From Flavobacteriaceae bacterium (GTDB lineage Bacteria; Bacteroidota; Bacteroidia; Flavobacteriales; Flavobacteriaceae): a DNA stretch of 32,471 bases. Position 1 is the stretch's first letter, and each line of letters starts with the position of its first letter. The stretch spans positions 1 to 32,471 of the forward strand of contig JAFMLQ010000023.1 in the NCBI GenBank assembly GCA_017852075.1, written 5' to 3'. The translations under genes and the position numbers were made by a program. The notes under the pieces were generated by a model. That model was not told the DNA's origin, did no database searches, and saw only the letters and a program-made list of their open reading frames with translations. Below, in pieces: positions 23,245 through 31,771 of this stretch.

Positions 23245-24024
23245 CTAAAACTCAATTTTAGAATACCCCTCAGGGATTTTAAAAGGAAAATTCAGCCCTT
23301 CGGTAAAATCGGTTCTGCTGAATTCAAGCTCTAGCCGTTGCAACTGACTCCCATCAAAAAGAGTGACCTCAATGAGACTGGGTAAAGCTTTTCCTTCAAT
23401 TCTAATATGACGCAAGTATTTTATCGTCAAATTATAATTGTTTTCTGGAAGGATTATCCGTTGTTCTTTGAGAAGAAAACTTACGGGGTCAAAAAACAAA
23501 GTGGGTTTTAAACCAGATCGTTTTCCTTGAGGAATTAAAATGTAATATTGAGGGTTGTCAATTTGTTTCCATCGTCCTTCGCTGGGGTCTAGAAAAGGTT
23601 TTCCTAAAAAAAGATTTTCAATGTCAGAATATCCAAAAGAAGTGTTGAATGGTGTGTTGATCATGTCAAAATTTCCTTGAAAATAGGTTTTTTGAAATTT
23701 CTCATAAAATGAAACCTGATTTGGCGTGATCAACATTTTGGCAATGGGAATGAGCATTGTCGCGCTTAGCCACAACTTCTTTTTACTCTCCAGACGATAT
23801 TGAACAATGACTTGCTGTTCGCGTTTTCCATTGTCATAAGTGGCTTTGATCCGAGAACGTACTTTGTTGACTTTAGGATAGTTGCTTTTAATTTTTGCAG
23901 CCAAAGACTCTAAATTCACGTTTTTTACAGGAGTTTTGGTGGGAAGAACTGCAACCGTTTTACAGCCCATAAATAAAGTAACTGTTGTGGCTATGATTAA
24001 AGCGTTTTTTAAATGTCTTTTCAT
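23245..24024 (-). CDS. DUF4292 family lipoprotein
   Basis: The protein has about 259 residues from the ATG at 24024 (MKRHLKNALIIATTVTLFMGC), with a lipobox and lipid Cys near residue 21. A TTG at 24033 would overlap the previous gene by 8 bases. The mature part is beta-rich: VRSRIKATYDNGKREQQVIVQYRLESKKKLWLSATMLIPIAKMLITPNQVSFYEKF, then IENLFLGKPFLDPSEGRW and a late LRHIRIEGKALPSLIEVTLFDG strand pair. This is the DUF4292 pattern, a LolB/LolA-like half-barrel fold found across Bacteroidota. It may bind lipid or lipoprotein in the envelope, but that is inference. It lies between a nucleotidyltransferase gene and the EnvC-like gene. Confidence 0.87.
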   Translation of the reverse strand: MKRHLKNALIIATTVTLFMGCKTVAVLPTKTPVKNVNLESLAAKIKSNYPKVNKVRSRIKATYDNGKREQQVIVQYRLESKKKLWLSATMLIPIAKMLITPNQVSFYEKFQKTYFQGNFDMINTPFNTSFGYSDIENLFLGKPFLDPSEGRWKQIDNPQYYILIPQGKRSGLKPTLFFDPVSFLLKEQRIILPENNYNLTIKYLRHIRIEGKALPSLIEVTLFDGSQLQRLELEFSRTDFTEGLNFPFKIPEGYSKIEF

Positions 24025-24025
24025 T

Positions 24026-25042
24026 TTATTCAAGCTTTGAATAATCTCCTAAACTCACAAAGGTAGGGTTTCCTTTATAATGTACTTGGTTTCCAATCAT
24101 TGCCTTCTGTAAGTTTAGATTTTCTAAATGACTGTCGTTTTGAATCAAACAGTTTGTAAGTTGACAATTATGGATTTGTGTTCTTGCACCTATAGAAACT
24201 CCAGGTCCTATGGTGCTGTTTCTAATTATTGCTTTTTCTCCAATAAAACAAGGTGGAATGATCGTACAGTTAGAGATTTCCGCTGATGGGTCTTGTAAGA
24301 TCGCTCCTTCTTTTTGTTTAATTTCCAACATCTCAGTATTGGTTTGAAGTGTTACCTCTGGATTTCCACAGTCCATCCAAATGTCTACCGCACCAGGTTT
24401 AAAAACTGCGCCTTGCTCCATCAAGGACAAAATTCCATGATTAATTTGGTACTCTTCTCCTCTTTGTAAGTCTTTTGCTACGACTTTTTTTAATGCATCT
24501 TTTAAATGTTCGATTTGTTTGAAATAATAAATCCCAATTACTGCCAAATCAGAAACAAATTCCTTTGGTTTTTCGACCAAATCAATAATTTGGTTTTCTG
24601 CATTGAGTGCCACTACTCCAAAAGCTTCGGGAGCATTTACTTTTTTTACCCAAATGACAGCATCTGCATCAGGATCTAGGGTAAGTTTTGCACGGATCAA
24701 CGTGTCTGCATAAGCTACAACCACGGGACCTTTCAATAGGGGTTCTGCACACATAATGGCATGGCCCGTCCCCAAGGGTTCATCCTGTCTGAAAATATGA
24801 GGCGTTGCTCCAAGATCATCTGCAAGCTCCCGTAAAGAGGTTACTATTTCGTCTCCAAAAAAAGCATGATCTCCAATCACAAAACCGATGTCTGTAATAG
24901 GATCTTCTACCACTTTAGCAATTTCATGGACCAATTGATGAACAATGGGTGCTCCGGCAATACTGATCAACGGTTTAGGGGTAGTCAAACTATGGGGTCT
25001 CAAACGAGACCCTCTGCCTGCCATGGGAACAATTATTTTCAT
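24026..25042 (-). CDS. Sugar-phosphate nucleotidyltransferase with left-handed beta-helix tail
   Basis: The protein has 338 residues. The nucleotide-binding N-terminus is MKIIVPMAGRGSRLRPHSLTTPKPLISIAG (the GxGxRLxPxT...KP signature). EPLGTGHAIMCAEPLL and VVVAYADTLI follow, the latter carrying the metal-binding Asp. EAFGVVALNAENQIIDLVEKP and the DIWMDCGNPEV region complete the NTP-transferase domain. From about residue 250 hexapeptide-like repeats (NCTIIPPCFIGEKAIIRNSTIGPGVSIGARTQI...) form a left-handed beta-helix. It resembles glucose-1-phosphate thymidylyl- or uridylyltransferases; which NTP and sugar it uses is not decidable. It supplies activated sugar for envelope polysaccharide. It begins 3 nt after dut. 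Confidence 0.9.
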   Translation of the reverse strand: MKIIVPMAGRGSRLRPHSLTTPKPLISIAGAPIVHQLVHEIAKVVEDPITDIGFVIGDHAFFGDEIVTSLRELADDLGATPHIFRQDEPLGTGHAIMCAEPLLKGPVVVAYADTLIRAKLTLDPDADAVIWVKKVNAPEAFGVVALNAENQIIDLVEKPKEFVSDLAVIGIYYFKQIEHLKDALKKVVAKDLQRGEEYQINHGILSLMEQGAVFKPGAVDIWMDCGNPEVTLQTNTEMLEIKQKEGAILQDPSAEISNCTIIPPCFIGEKAIIRNSTIGPGVSIGARTQIHNCQLTNCLIQNDSHLENLNLQKAMIGNQVHYKGNPTFVSLGDYSKLE

Positions 25043-25045
25043 AGG

Positions 25046-25483
25046 TTATTTTTTTCCTGTACTGCCAAAACCACCCGAACCCCGTTCTGTCGTTGAAAGT
25101 TGTTGTGTTAACTTCCATTGTATTTGTTCGTGTTTGGCCACTACCAATTGGGCAATTCGCTCGCCTGGTTGTATGGTAAAGGCATCGTTTGAAAGGTTAA
25201 CTAAAATAACGCCAACTTCCCCGCGGTAATCGGCATCTATGGTACCGGGTGCATTTAAAACAGAAATGCCATGCTTTGCTGCTAGTCCACTTCTGGGTCT
25301 AACCTGCGCTTCATAGCCTTCAGGCAATGCTATTTTTAGTCCTGTTCCAATGATTTTTCGTTCTAGAGGTTTTAGTGCTAAAGGTGCCTCTAAGACAGCT
25401 CGTAAATCGACTCCTGCAGAAGCACTCGTAGCATAGGCAGGGAGGTCATATGGACTTTCATTCTGTACAGAAACTTCAATCAT
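25046..25483 (-). CDS. dut: dUTP diphosphatase (dUTPase)
   Basis: The protein has 145 residues, the normal trimeric dUTPase length. All five motifs are present in order: SAGVDLRA (motif 1), [11 protein letters not shown] (2), [20 protein letters not shown] (3, with the catalytic Asp and Tyr), GERIAQLVV (4), and the C-terminal P-loop-like [10 protein letters not shown] (5). It hydrolyses dUTP to dUMP and pyrophosphate, keeping uracil out of DNA and supplying dTMP synthesis. It heads the operon continuing to the nucleotidyltransferase 3 nt later. The 84-bp gap on its 3'-upstream side is AT-rich, with no exact -7 match seen. Confidence 0.97.
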   Translation of the reverse strand: MIEVSVQNESPYDLPAYATSASAGVDLRAVLEAPLALKPLERKIIGTGLKIALPEGYEAQVRPRSGLAAKHGISVLNAPGTIDADYRGEVGVILVNLSNDAFTIQPGERIAQLVVAKHEQIQWKLTQQLSTTERGSGGFGSTGKK

Positions 25484-25567
25484 TACGTCTATTTTGTAGT
25501 TGACAATTTACAAAATCAGCCTCCTTATTTTTGAGTAATAAAAAATTTCTTTCCCCCTTTTTGTTAA

Positions 25568-25929
25568 CTACTCATCGCCTTTAGGAAAACGTTTTTTAAG
25601 CTCCTTCTCAATTTCAAAAAGCATAAGAAACGGTGCTGCTGTAACTAGGGCAATCCCAAGCCAAATTCCAAGCCCTTTGTTAATGTCAATTACGCTTAAA
25701 ATGAGTCCCAAAAGAAAAAGAGAGAAACCTAAACCTTGCATTTTTTTAGCAGCATAGGATTGCGCAAATTTCCAGATTTTTAAGTTGCTCATGGATTTTT
25801 TGGTTCGGTAACCGTAAAGGTGATTGATTCGTTTGGGGGGATATTTATATTGAACAAAACCTGCCACATAAAAATGAATCCTGTAAGGACAAGGATCAAT
25901 GAAAGTGAATTGAATTGTAGTAGTTCCAT
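25568..25929 (-). pseudogene. SdpI-family membrane protein, frame broken by one missing base at a T5 run
   Basis: Most of the protein (25867 to 25568) reads ...VAGFVQYKYPPKRINHLYGYRTKKSMSNLKIWKFAQ, the SdpI/YhfL hallmark (YPPKxINxxYGYRTxxSM), then two membrane helices (QGLGFSLFLLGLILSVI, GIWLGIALVTAAPFLML) and a charged tail. Its only start there is a GTG with no first helix. In another frame, the ATG at 25929 gives MELLQFNSLSLILVLTGFIF, exactly the missing first helix. The frames meet at a T5 run (25870-25874 on this strand): six T would read GFIFYVAGFVQYKYPP without break, about 120 residues. SdpI is the immunity protein against the SDP toxin in Bacillus; homologues elsewhere are of unknown function. 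Real frameshift or base-calling error. Confidence 0.72.
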
Positions 25930-25943
25930 TATTAAAAATAATA

Positions 25944-26408
25944 TTATTCTTTTTGCTCTACAAGTAAATTTTGGTATTGCTTTTTGGAGGCTTCAATTTG
26001 ACTACGCTCGTTCGTCTCCTTGTAAAATAAGTACGATGGAGCCTTAATTTCTTTAACGGTTTGAATTTGAATTTGAATGATGTGAAGTACCTTGAACTTT
26101 CCTTGATTCTTCGTTTCAAACAGCTGTGCCTTTTTTGGAAAATCTTGGTGTTGAGGGGTTAATACCTCAGCTTGGCCTTTACATTGTAACCCTTTTTGTG
26201 TCCAAATATTTATACCGCTCACACATACTTGACAGTTGGCCTGAATGTTTTTTACACTTTGTGGAGAGGCAATATTGGCTATGAGTAGATGCTTTTCTCC
26301 TTCAAAAACAAAAAGTTCTTTTGGGGAAACATTGGGAACCCCTTCTTCAGATACTGTCGCCAGCCAGCACAAGACAAATTGATCGAAATAGTTTTGAAGT
26401 GTATGCAT
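25944..26408 (-). CDS. Pyridoxamine 5'-phosphate oxidase-like (flavin-binding split barrel) protein
   Basis: The protein has 154 residues. LCWLATVSEEGVPNVSPKELFVFEGEKHLLIANIASPQSVKNIQANCQVCVSGINIWTQKGLQCKGQAEVLTP matches the PNPOx-like fold: a 'LATVseeGvPnvsP' strand pair, a short acidic turn, 'SpqSvkNIqaN..vcvs' and the 'G.qckG.a.v' strand. The fold usually binds FMN, F420 or haem. Bacterial members of this short type are mostly unassigned; the substrate cannot be predicted. Cytoplasmic. It starts alone, with 44 bp between it and the gene before it, and ends 14 nt before the SdpI-family start codon. Confidence 0.85.
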   Translation of the reverse strand: MHTLQNYFDQFVLCWLATVSEEGVPNVSPKELFVFEGEKHLLIANIASPQSVKNIQANCQVCVSGINIWTQKGLQCKGQAEVLTPQHQDFPKKAQLFETKNQGKFKVLHIIQIQIQTVKEIKAPSYLFYKETNERSQIEASKKQYQNLLVEQKE

Positions 26409-26452
26409 TGATTTAGGATAAAAAATTGGGTTTGAGTATGTGAAAAGTTACA

Positions 26453-27055
26453 TCAGTTTTCTGAACAGTTAAAATACCGAATCCCATTCCAGTTACGTTT
26501 AAAAAAATTTTCTTTATCCCTTATAAATTCTTCCAAAGGAGTGTTGCCTGGGAGAACAGAAAGCCACATGATGGGATAGTCGTCTGGAGTGCTCGTACAT
26601 TCAGAAGACTCACAAGGGTGACGATATTTATAACGTGCGTGACCCGCTTCGTGATAGAATGTATATAAACGTTGCACTATTGTAAAATCCTCCCAAAAGG
26701 ATTTAATAATTTCAAAACTGACGGTTTCGTTGTCACAAATATTGAATGCTCTACCCGCGTGGTCTGCTGTTACTCCAGAAGCAAAGTCAGGTTCGGTGCC
26801 GAAAAAAATATTGACTACCCTTCCTTCGCCAGGATCTTGTTTTCCTGAACGAATTGCGTCTTTGACAAACAAATCCCAATAATCCTTCAAAGAACTTTTT
26901 TCATTCAGTACGGCATAAAATGGATCTGTTAATTCTTCTATCTCCTCGTCCTTGGTTACACTAACATCGGTTTCATCTTGCTCTTTATCACAGGCTAAAA
27001 AAATAAATAGCATCAAAAGTGTTAATCTTCTTTTTATTTGGGGACTTGTTTTCAT
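26453..27055 (-). CDS. Lipoprotein with an HEXXH zinc-protease motif
   Basis: The protein has 200 residues. The signal ends in LLMLFIFLAC (lipid Cys 22), followed by an acidic linker (DKEQDETDVSVTKDEEIEEL). The domain from about residue 46 contains VVNIFFGTEPDFASGVTADHAGRAFNICDNETVSFEI, then the active-site helix RLYTFYHEAGHARYKYRHPC (HEAGH, 135-139). A third ligand is not obvious, though Glu or Asp residues follow (DDYPIMW). HEAGH with the following Tyr/His residues fits a gluzincin/minigluzincin-like peptidase. A peptidase acting outside the cell is likely but unproven. It follows the chitinase gene by 79 bp on the same strand. Confidence 0.75.
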   Translation of the reverse strand: MKTSPQIKRRLTLLMLFIFLACDKEQDETDVSVTKDEEIEELTDPFYAVLNEKSSLKDYWDLFVKDAIRSGKQDPGEGRVVNIFFGTEPDFASGVTADHAGRAFNICDNETVSFEIIKSFWEDFTIVQRLYTFYHEAGHARYKYRHPCESSECTSTPDDYPIMWLSVLPGNTPLEEFIRDKENFFKRNWNGIRYFNCSEN

Positions 27056-27134
27056 AATATTTAATTTTTCTGCAGGTTGGTATTTTTATTCTTTATTTAG
27101 AAATATCCCCTCAATCGGGATCATTCTATTTCAA

Positions 27135-28679
27135 CTAATTACATCCTTCGCCTTCGTTACAATCACCAACTTTTTCCCATCCATCGTTTGCTCCTGGCAA
27201 TTCGTTGGGGTTGATCCACCATTTATTTTGCCAAATTTGACAATTGTAAACTACTTCTGTTCCTGGATTAGGATATTGCTTAGTCTCCACATAAACAGGT
27301 CTTTCGCAAAGGCTTGCGGACGCTCCAGAACCTCCCTCACACCCTTCGGCTCCACCCTCATACAACACAAGTTCAAATTCATTTGCTTGTGAAAGGGCTT
27401 CAGATTCAGAAGTTCCGTTCAATACTTTTGATGCTACGTTGAGATACGAATACGCGGAACTTTCTCCACTTTCCAGTAATAATTGCCAAATCATAATTCC
27501 GTCATTGCGCTCTCCAACTTTAGGATGGCTGTAAATATGTTCACTTAAATCTGCTATATTTTCATGGGTATATTCATAAAAGGGGCTCCAGGGTTCTGGT
27601 GGATAGTGGACACCCGCTGCAATATTGAAGCCGTACTCATCTGCATAGTGCGCATAAGCATCATACATGATTTTACGGTTGATACTCGCACCTGTATTAT
27701 ACCCTTGAAAAGCAATAAGATCAATTTGGTCACCCACAGCTTTGAGTACAGGTATCATGTGTCCTGTGGAACCAAATCCAAAAAGATTAATTCCATTTGT
27801 AGGTTGCGTTCCTTGGTATAAAAGGGCATCCGTTTCTCCTGTAAGTATATTGCGTTGGTCGTGACGAAATGGGGAATCAGGATCATCATTAAACTGTCCG
27901 CCCAAAGCACCTACTCCTGCTGGTGCACAGGCCAATAAGTAACCTTGTTCTTTAGGCATCAGTTTTCGGGATTCCTCAATAAAGGTGATGAATCGGTTGA
28001 TATTGAGCGTATTTCCGATTTGCTGAAATGACCCGTCTGGTTCAAAATCCCAATCAATTCCAGCAAAACCCATATCATCTACAAGATTTTTTATTTGTTG
28101 ATAATCAATATTATATGATGATGAATCTCTCCAATAAGTTTCACCCCCTAAAGATAAAATAACATTGATTCCTTTGTTTCTTAATGCAGTGACACTCTCT
28201 TTTAGCGCGCAGCCGTCGTAAGGCACTTCAATACCCGTTTCGGAAATATCGTAACTCCCTTTTTCATAGCGCAAGTTGGGTTTTCCAAAGCCAAGAAATA
28301 TATGATTGACAAATGGAGGGATATCTCTTAATTGAGATCCTTGTCCCGATGTGACCCAGTTTTCAGACCAGGAAGGAAAATACGCTAACACAATAGGGTT
28401 CTCTGCAGGAAAAGCATTTCCTCCCTCCGAAGCAATGGTGGTCGAGGTTGCCTGTTCGGTTGTAGGAGATTCAACATTGGTGGTTTCAGATGATGTGTTA
28501 GAGCTTGTATTCTCTCCCGTGACCTCACTCTCTGTAGAAGGAGTGGTCGTGGAACCGACGGGTTCGTTGTCAACAAGAGGTTCGTCGTTATTTAGTTTAA
28601 CACATTGAGAAAAAAAGAGTGCAAAAAGAATAAATGAAATTAAAACTCCTTTTTTGGTATGAGTAAAAAATGAGAGCAT
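27135..28679 (-). CDS. Secreted GH18 chitinase-like glycosidase with C-terminal chitin-binding module
   Basis: The protein has 514 residues. A signal peptide (GVLISFILFALFFSQC, possible lipid Cys 26) leads to a Thr/Ser/Glu-rich linker (about 41-85). The GH18 barrel runs from about 95 to 420: VLAYFPSWSENWV, VNHIFLGFG, the SxGG strand INVILSLGGETYW (176-179) and the catalytic strand MGFAGIDWDFEPDG. The DxxDxDxE motif is present as A206-G-I-D209-W-D211-F-E213: the acid Glu and two Asp are kept, but the first Asp is Ala. A C-terminal CBM5/12-like module (about 455-514, YNCQIWQNKWWINPNELPG ... WEKVGDC) should bind chitin. Probably a surface chitinase. No SusCD pair is nearby. Confidence 0.88.
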   Translation of the reverse strand: MLSFFTHTKKGVLISFILFALFFSQCVKLNNDEPLVDNEPVGSTTTPSTESEVTGENTSSNTSSETTNVESPTTEQATSTTIASEGGNAFPAENPIVLAYFPSWSENWVTSGQGSQLRDIPPFVNHIFLGFGKPNLRYEKGSYDISETGIEVPYDGCALKESVTALRNKGINVILSLGGETYWRDSSSYNIDYQQIKNLVDDMGFAGIDWDFEPDGSFQQIGNTLNINRFITFIEESRKLMPKEQGYLLACAPAGVGALGGQFNDDPDSPFRHDQRNILTGETDALLYQGTQPTNGINLFGFGSTGHMIPVLKAVGDQIDLIAFQGYNTGASINRKIMYDAYAHYADEYGFNIAAGVHYPPEPWSPFYEYTHENIADLSEHIYSHPKVGERNDGIMIWQLLLESGESSAYSYLNVASKVLNGTSESEALSQANEFELVLYEGGAEGCEGGSGASASLCERPVYVETKQYPNPGTEVVYNCQIWQNKWWINPNELPGANDGWEKVGDCNEGEGCN

Positions 28680-28719
28680 ATTTAGGCCGTTTTATTGGGA
28701 TAAAGGTCTAAATAAATGC

Positions 28720-28746
28720 AAAAAAAAGCTCCTCTTCAGGAGCTTT
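28720..28746 (-). terminator. Intrinsic terminator after atpG
   Basis: On the minus strand a 9-bp stem AAAGCTCCT/AGGAGCTTT with loop GAAG is followed directly by a run of T (the eight A at 28720-28727 on the plus strand). It lies 23 nt after the atpG stop and before the chitinase gene start, closing the ATP synthase transcript. Best intrinsic terminator in the window. Confidence 0.9.
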
Positions 28747-28768
28747 AACTTTTTGTTTACGAAAAAGA

Positions 28769-29632
28769 TTATCCATTTAATGCTTCTGCACCTCCCACAA
28801 TTTCGAGAATTTCATTGGTAATTGCAGCTTGACGAGCTTTATTATAAGTTAATTTGAGTTGATCTCTCAATTCGGTAGCGTTGTCAGTAGCCTTGTGCAT
28901 GGCGGTCATTCGTGCGCCATGTTCACTGGCAAACGAATCGCGTAGGGCTTTAAAGAATTGCATTTTTAATGACTTCGGCAATAATTCATTGACAATCTCT
29001 TCTTGACTCGGTTCAAAAATATAGTCGATGCTTGAAGCGGCTTCGGTAGTCGATTCAGCAACAATAGGTAAAAAGGGTTCTGTCTCTACAATTTGCGTAG
29101 CTGCGTTTTTAAATCGATTATACACCAGAACAACCTCGTCGTAAGCCTTTTCGGCAAATTGATCCATTACTTGCTGAGCAATTTCTCCAACATTATTATA
29201 GGTCAGCTCATCAAAAAGGGCGTCGTGACTGGAAACAACCTGATTGGTTTTGGCTAAAATTTCAGAACCTTTTTTTCCAATCGTCATAAGGGACACCTTT
29301 TGATTGGCATAGTCCTCAGCCATCAATTGACGGGTCTTCTTAATAATATTGGCATTGAAGGCGCCACAAAGTCCTCTGTTTGATGTAATTGCCACAATCA
29401 AAACAGTTCGCTTTTCCCGTACTTCAGTATACGGATTTTGAGAATCTCCTTCCAAAGCACCACTGAGATTTTGGATCAATTCAGTCAAGGTAGAGGCATA
29501 CGGGCGCATTGCTGTGATGGCATCTTGGGCTTTTTTAAGCTTCGCAGCAGAAACCATTTTCATGGCGCTTGTAATTTGCATGGTCGATGAAACCGATGCT
29601 ATTCTATTCCGTATTTCCTTGAGGTTTGCCAT
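28769..29632 (-). CDS. atpG: ATP synthase F1 subunit gamma
   Basis: The protein has 287 residues. The N-terminal helix MANLKEIRNRIASVSSTMQITSAMKMVSAAKLKKAQ and the C-terminal helix TYNKARQAAITNEILEIVGGAEAL are the antiparallel coiled coil that turns inside the alpha3-beta3 ring. The central part has VLIVAITSNRGLCGAFNANI, the gamma Rossmann-like segment. It transmits rotation from the c-ring to F1. It is the last gene of the cluster, 6 nt after atpA, with an intrinsic terminator behind it. No atpD or atpC follows; in Bacteroidota these usually lie elsewhere in the genome as a separate atpD-atpC pair. Confidence 0.98.
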   Translation of the reverse strand: MANLKEIRNRIASVSSTMQITSAMKMVSAAKLKKAQDAITAMRPYASTLTELIQNLSGALEGDSQNPYTEVREKRTVLIVAITSNRGLCGAFNANIIKKTRQLMAEDYANQKVSLMTIGKKGSEILAKTNQVVSSHDALFDELTYNNVGEIAQQVMDQFAEKAYDEVVLVYNRFKNAATQIVETEPFLPIVAESTTEAASSIDYIFEPSQEEIVNELLPKSLKMQFFKALRDSFASEHGARMTAMHKATDNATELRDQLKLTYNKARQAAITNEILEIVGGAEALNG

Positions 29633-29638
29633 TGTTTT

Positions 29639-31213
29639 TTAGAATTGAGCTGCCGTTTCTTTGGCTACTGCATTTAACGTATCCAAGGCTGAATCAGTCA
29701 ACTTTCCAGCTTTTAGATCTGCAAGTGTTTTTTTATGCTTTTTGCGCAAGGTTTCAAGGTATGTTTGTTCAAAAGCTTTCACACTTTCAACAGGTACAGA
29801 ACGTAAAAGATTTTTAGAACCCGCATAAATAATTGCTACTTGCTCTTCCACCGTAAATGGGTCGTTTTGCGCTTGCTTTAAAATTTCCACATTGCGCTTT
29901 CCTTTTTCGATTACGTTGAGGGTCGCAGCATCAAGGTCAGAGCCAAATTTGGCAAATGCCTCTAATTCACGAAACTGTGCTTGATCTAGCTTTAAAGTTC
30001 CTGCAACTTTTTTCATCGATTTGATCTGTGCCGATCCTCCTACTCGCGATACAGAGATCCCCACATTGATGGCAGGACGCACCCCAGAGTTAAACAAGTC
30101 AGACTCTAAGAAAATCTGACCGTCTGTGATCGAAATTACATTGGTTGGGATATACGCCGACACGTCTCCCGCTTGGGTTTCGATAATGGGCAGTGCAGTG
30201 AGAGAACCTCCTCCTTTAACTTTGTCTTTTAAAGATTCTGGAAGATCGTTCATTTCTTTGGCAATATTATCATCTGCTATCACCTTTGCAGCACGTTCTA
30301 ACAAACGTGAATGCAAATAAAATACGTCTCCTGGGTAGGCTTCACGTCCTGGAGGACGACGTAAAAGCAAGGATACCTCACGGTATGCTACGGCTTGTTT
30401 TGATAGATCGTCATAAATAATCAAAGCAGGGCGTCCGGTATCTCTAAAGTATTCTCCGATTGCTGCTCCAGCAAAAGGTGCATATACTTGCATCGGTGCT
30501 GGGTCAGAAGCGTTGGCGGCAACAATAGTGGTATATTCCATTGCACCTCGGTCTTCTAAGGTTTTGGCTATTCCAGCTACGGTAGATGCTTTTTGACCAA
30601 TGGCAACATAAACACAATATACGGGTTCGCCAGCATCATAAAATTCTTTTTGATTTAAGATGGTGTCAATACAAACTGTTGTTTTTCCTGTTTGACGGTC
30701 GCCGATAACTAACTCTCTTTGTCCACGCCCAACAGGGATCATTGCATCTATTGATTTTATTCCCGTTTGAAGAGGTTCGTTTACAGGTTGGCGGAATATT
30801 ACCCCTGGTGCTTTTCGCTCCAAAGGCATTTCATTTAAGTCTCCTTGAATCGCTCCTTTTCCGTCAATGGGTTGTCCAAGTGTATTTAAAACTCTGCCTA
30901 CTACACCTTCCCCTACATTGATCGACGCAATGCGTTGTGTGCGTTTTACCGTATCTCCTTCTTTTACTCCTTTGGAGGGGCCTAGTAAAACTACACCTAC
31001 GTGGTCTTCCTCTAGGTTTAAAACCATTCCTTCTAGACCTTCTTCAAAAGAAACTAACTCGCCATATTGCGCATTAGAAAGGCCAAAAACTCGGGCTATT
31101 CCATCTCCTATTTCAAGAACGGTTCCTACTTCGTCCATTGCGGAAGCCGAACTGAAGCCTTCCAATTGATTTTTTAGTATTGCTGATACTTCAGCGGGGT
31201 TTACATCTGCCAT
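29639..31213 (-). CDS. atpA: ATP synthase F1 subunit alpha
   Basis: The protein has 524 residues from the ATG at 31213 ([20 protein letters not shown]); a TTG two codons earlier is less likely. The P-loop GDRQTGKTT is at 171-179, and the signature of alpha subunits ([17 protein letters not shown]) is intact. Alpha subunits bind nucleotide at non-catalytic sites and form the stator part of the hexamer with beta. It starts 12 nt after the atpH stop and is followed 6 nt later by atpG. Confidence 0.99.
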   Translation of the reverse strand: MADVNPAEVSAILKNQLEGFSSASAMDEVGTVLEIGDGIARVFGLSNAQYGELVSFEEGLEGMVLNLEEDHVGVVLLGPSKGVKEGDTVKRTQRIASINVGEGVVGRVLNTLGQPIDGKGAIQGDLNEMPLERKAPGVIFRQPVNEPLQTGIKSIDAMIPVGRGQRELVIGDRQTGKTTVCIDTILNQKEFYDAGEPVYCVYVAIGQKASTVAGIAKTLEDRGAMEYTTIVAANASDPAPMQVYAPFAGAAIGEYFRDTGRPALIIYDDLSKQAVAYREVSLLLRRPPGREAYPGDVFYLHSRLLERAAKVIADDNIAKEMNDLPESLKDKVKGGGSLTALPIIETQAGDVSAYIPTNVISITDGQIFLESDLFNSGVRPAINVGISVSRVGGSAQIKSMKKVAGTLKLDQAQFRELEAFAKFGSDLDAATLNVIEKGKRNVEILKQAQNDPFTVEEQVAIIYAGSKNLLRSVPVESVKAFEQTYLETLRKKHKKTLADLKAGKLTDSALDTLNAVAKETAAQF

Positions 31214-31225
31214 GATCAATAATCT

Positions 31226-31771
31226 TTAGATCGTATTTGTTTTTGTTACTAATGTTTTAATTGCTTTAAGCTGATGCACAACACTCGCATCGTATTGCAT
31301 ATCACCAATCTTTAAAATAAATCCTCCCAAAAGGCTTGGATCTACTTTATTCTCAATCTGAATGTTTTGATTGGAAAAGGATTTTGCCTTTTCGAGCATT
31401 GCTTTTTCAAGTTCAGCAGAAAGAGGTACCGCTGAGGTTACTACAGCAGTGACTTCACCTTGTGCTTTTGCGAAAAGTGTGAGGAATTGTTGACCCGTGG
31501 CTGCCAATAAAGACAAGCGGTTTTTCTCAGCTAGGAGTGAGAACAGCTTTACACTCGCTTCACAAGCATTGGGAAGAAGAGCGTTGATTAGGGTTTTCTT
31601 TTTTCCAACAGGCAAAAGGGGGTTGTCTAGAGCTCTTTGCAGTGCATCATTTTCGATGAGCAAGGTCTCAAGATGTCGCATGTCTTTGGCTACTGCAGCC
31701 GCAGCCTTATTCTCTTGGGAGAAGGCTAAAATGGCTTTAGCGTAACGAAGTGCAGCGCGGTTTCCTTTCAT
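31226..31771 (-). CDS. atpH: ATP synthase F1 subunit delta
   Basis: The protein has 181 residues. The helical N-terminal domain (MKGNRAALRYAKAILAFSQENKAAAAVAKDMRHLETLL) and the C-terminal signature (FSNQNIQIENKVDPSLLGGFILKIGDMQYDASVVHQLKAI) are typical of delta (OSCP), which ties the b-stalk to the top of F1. The 'DPSLLGGFILKIGD' block is diagnostic. Its ATG immediately follows the atpF stop with no base between, so translation is probably coupled. Confidence 0.97.
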   Translation of the reverse strand: MKGNRAALRYAKAILAFSQENKAAAAVAKDMRHLETLLIENDALQRALDNPLLPVGKKKTLINALLPNACEASVKLFSLLAEKNRLSLLAATGQQFLTLFAKAQGEVTAVVTSAVPLSAELEKAMLEKAKSFSNQNIQIENKVDPSLLGGFILKIGDMQYDASVVHQLKAIKTLVTKTNTI

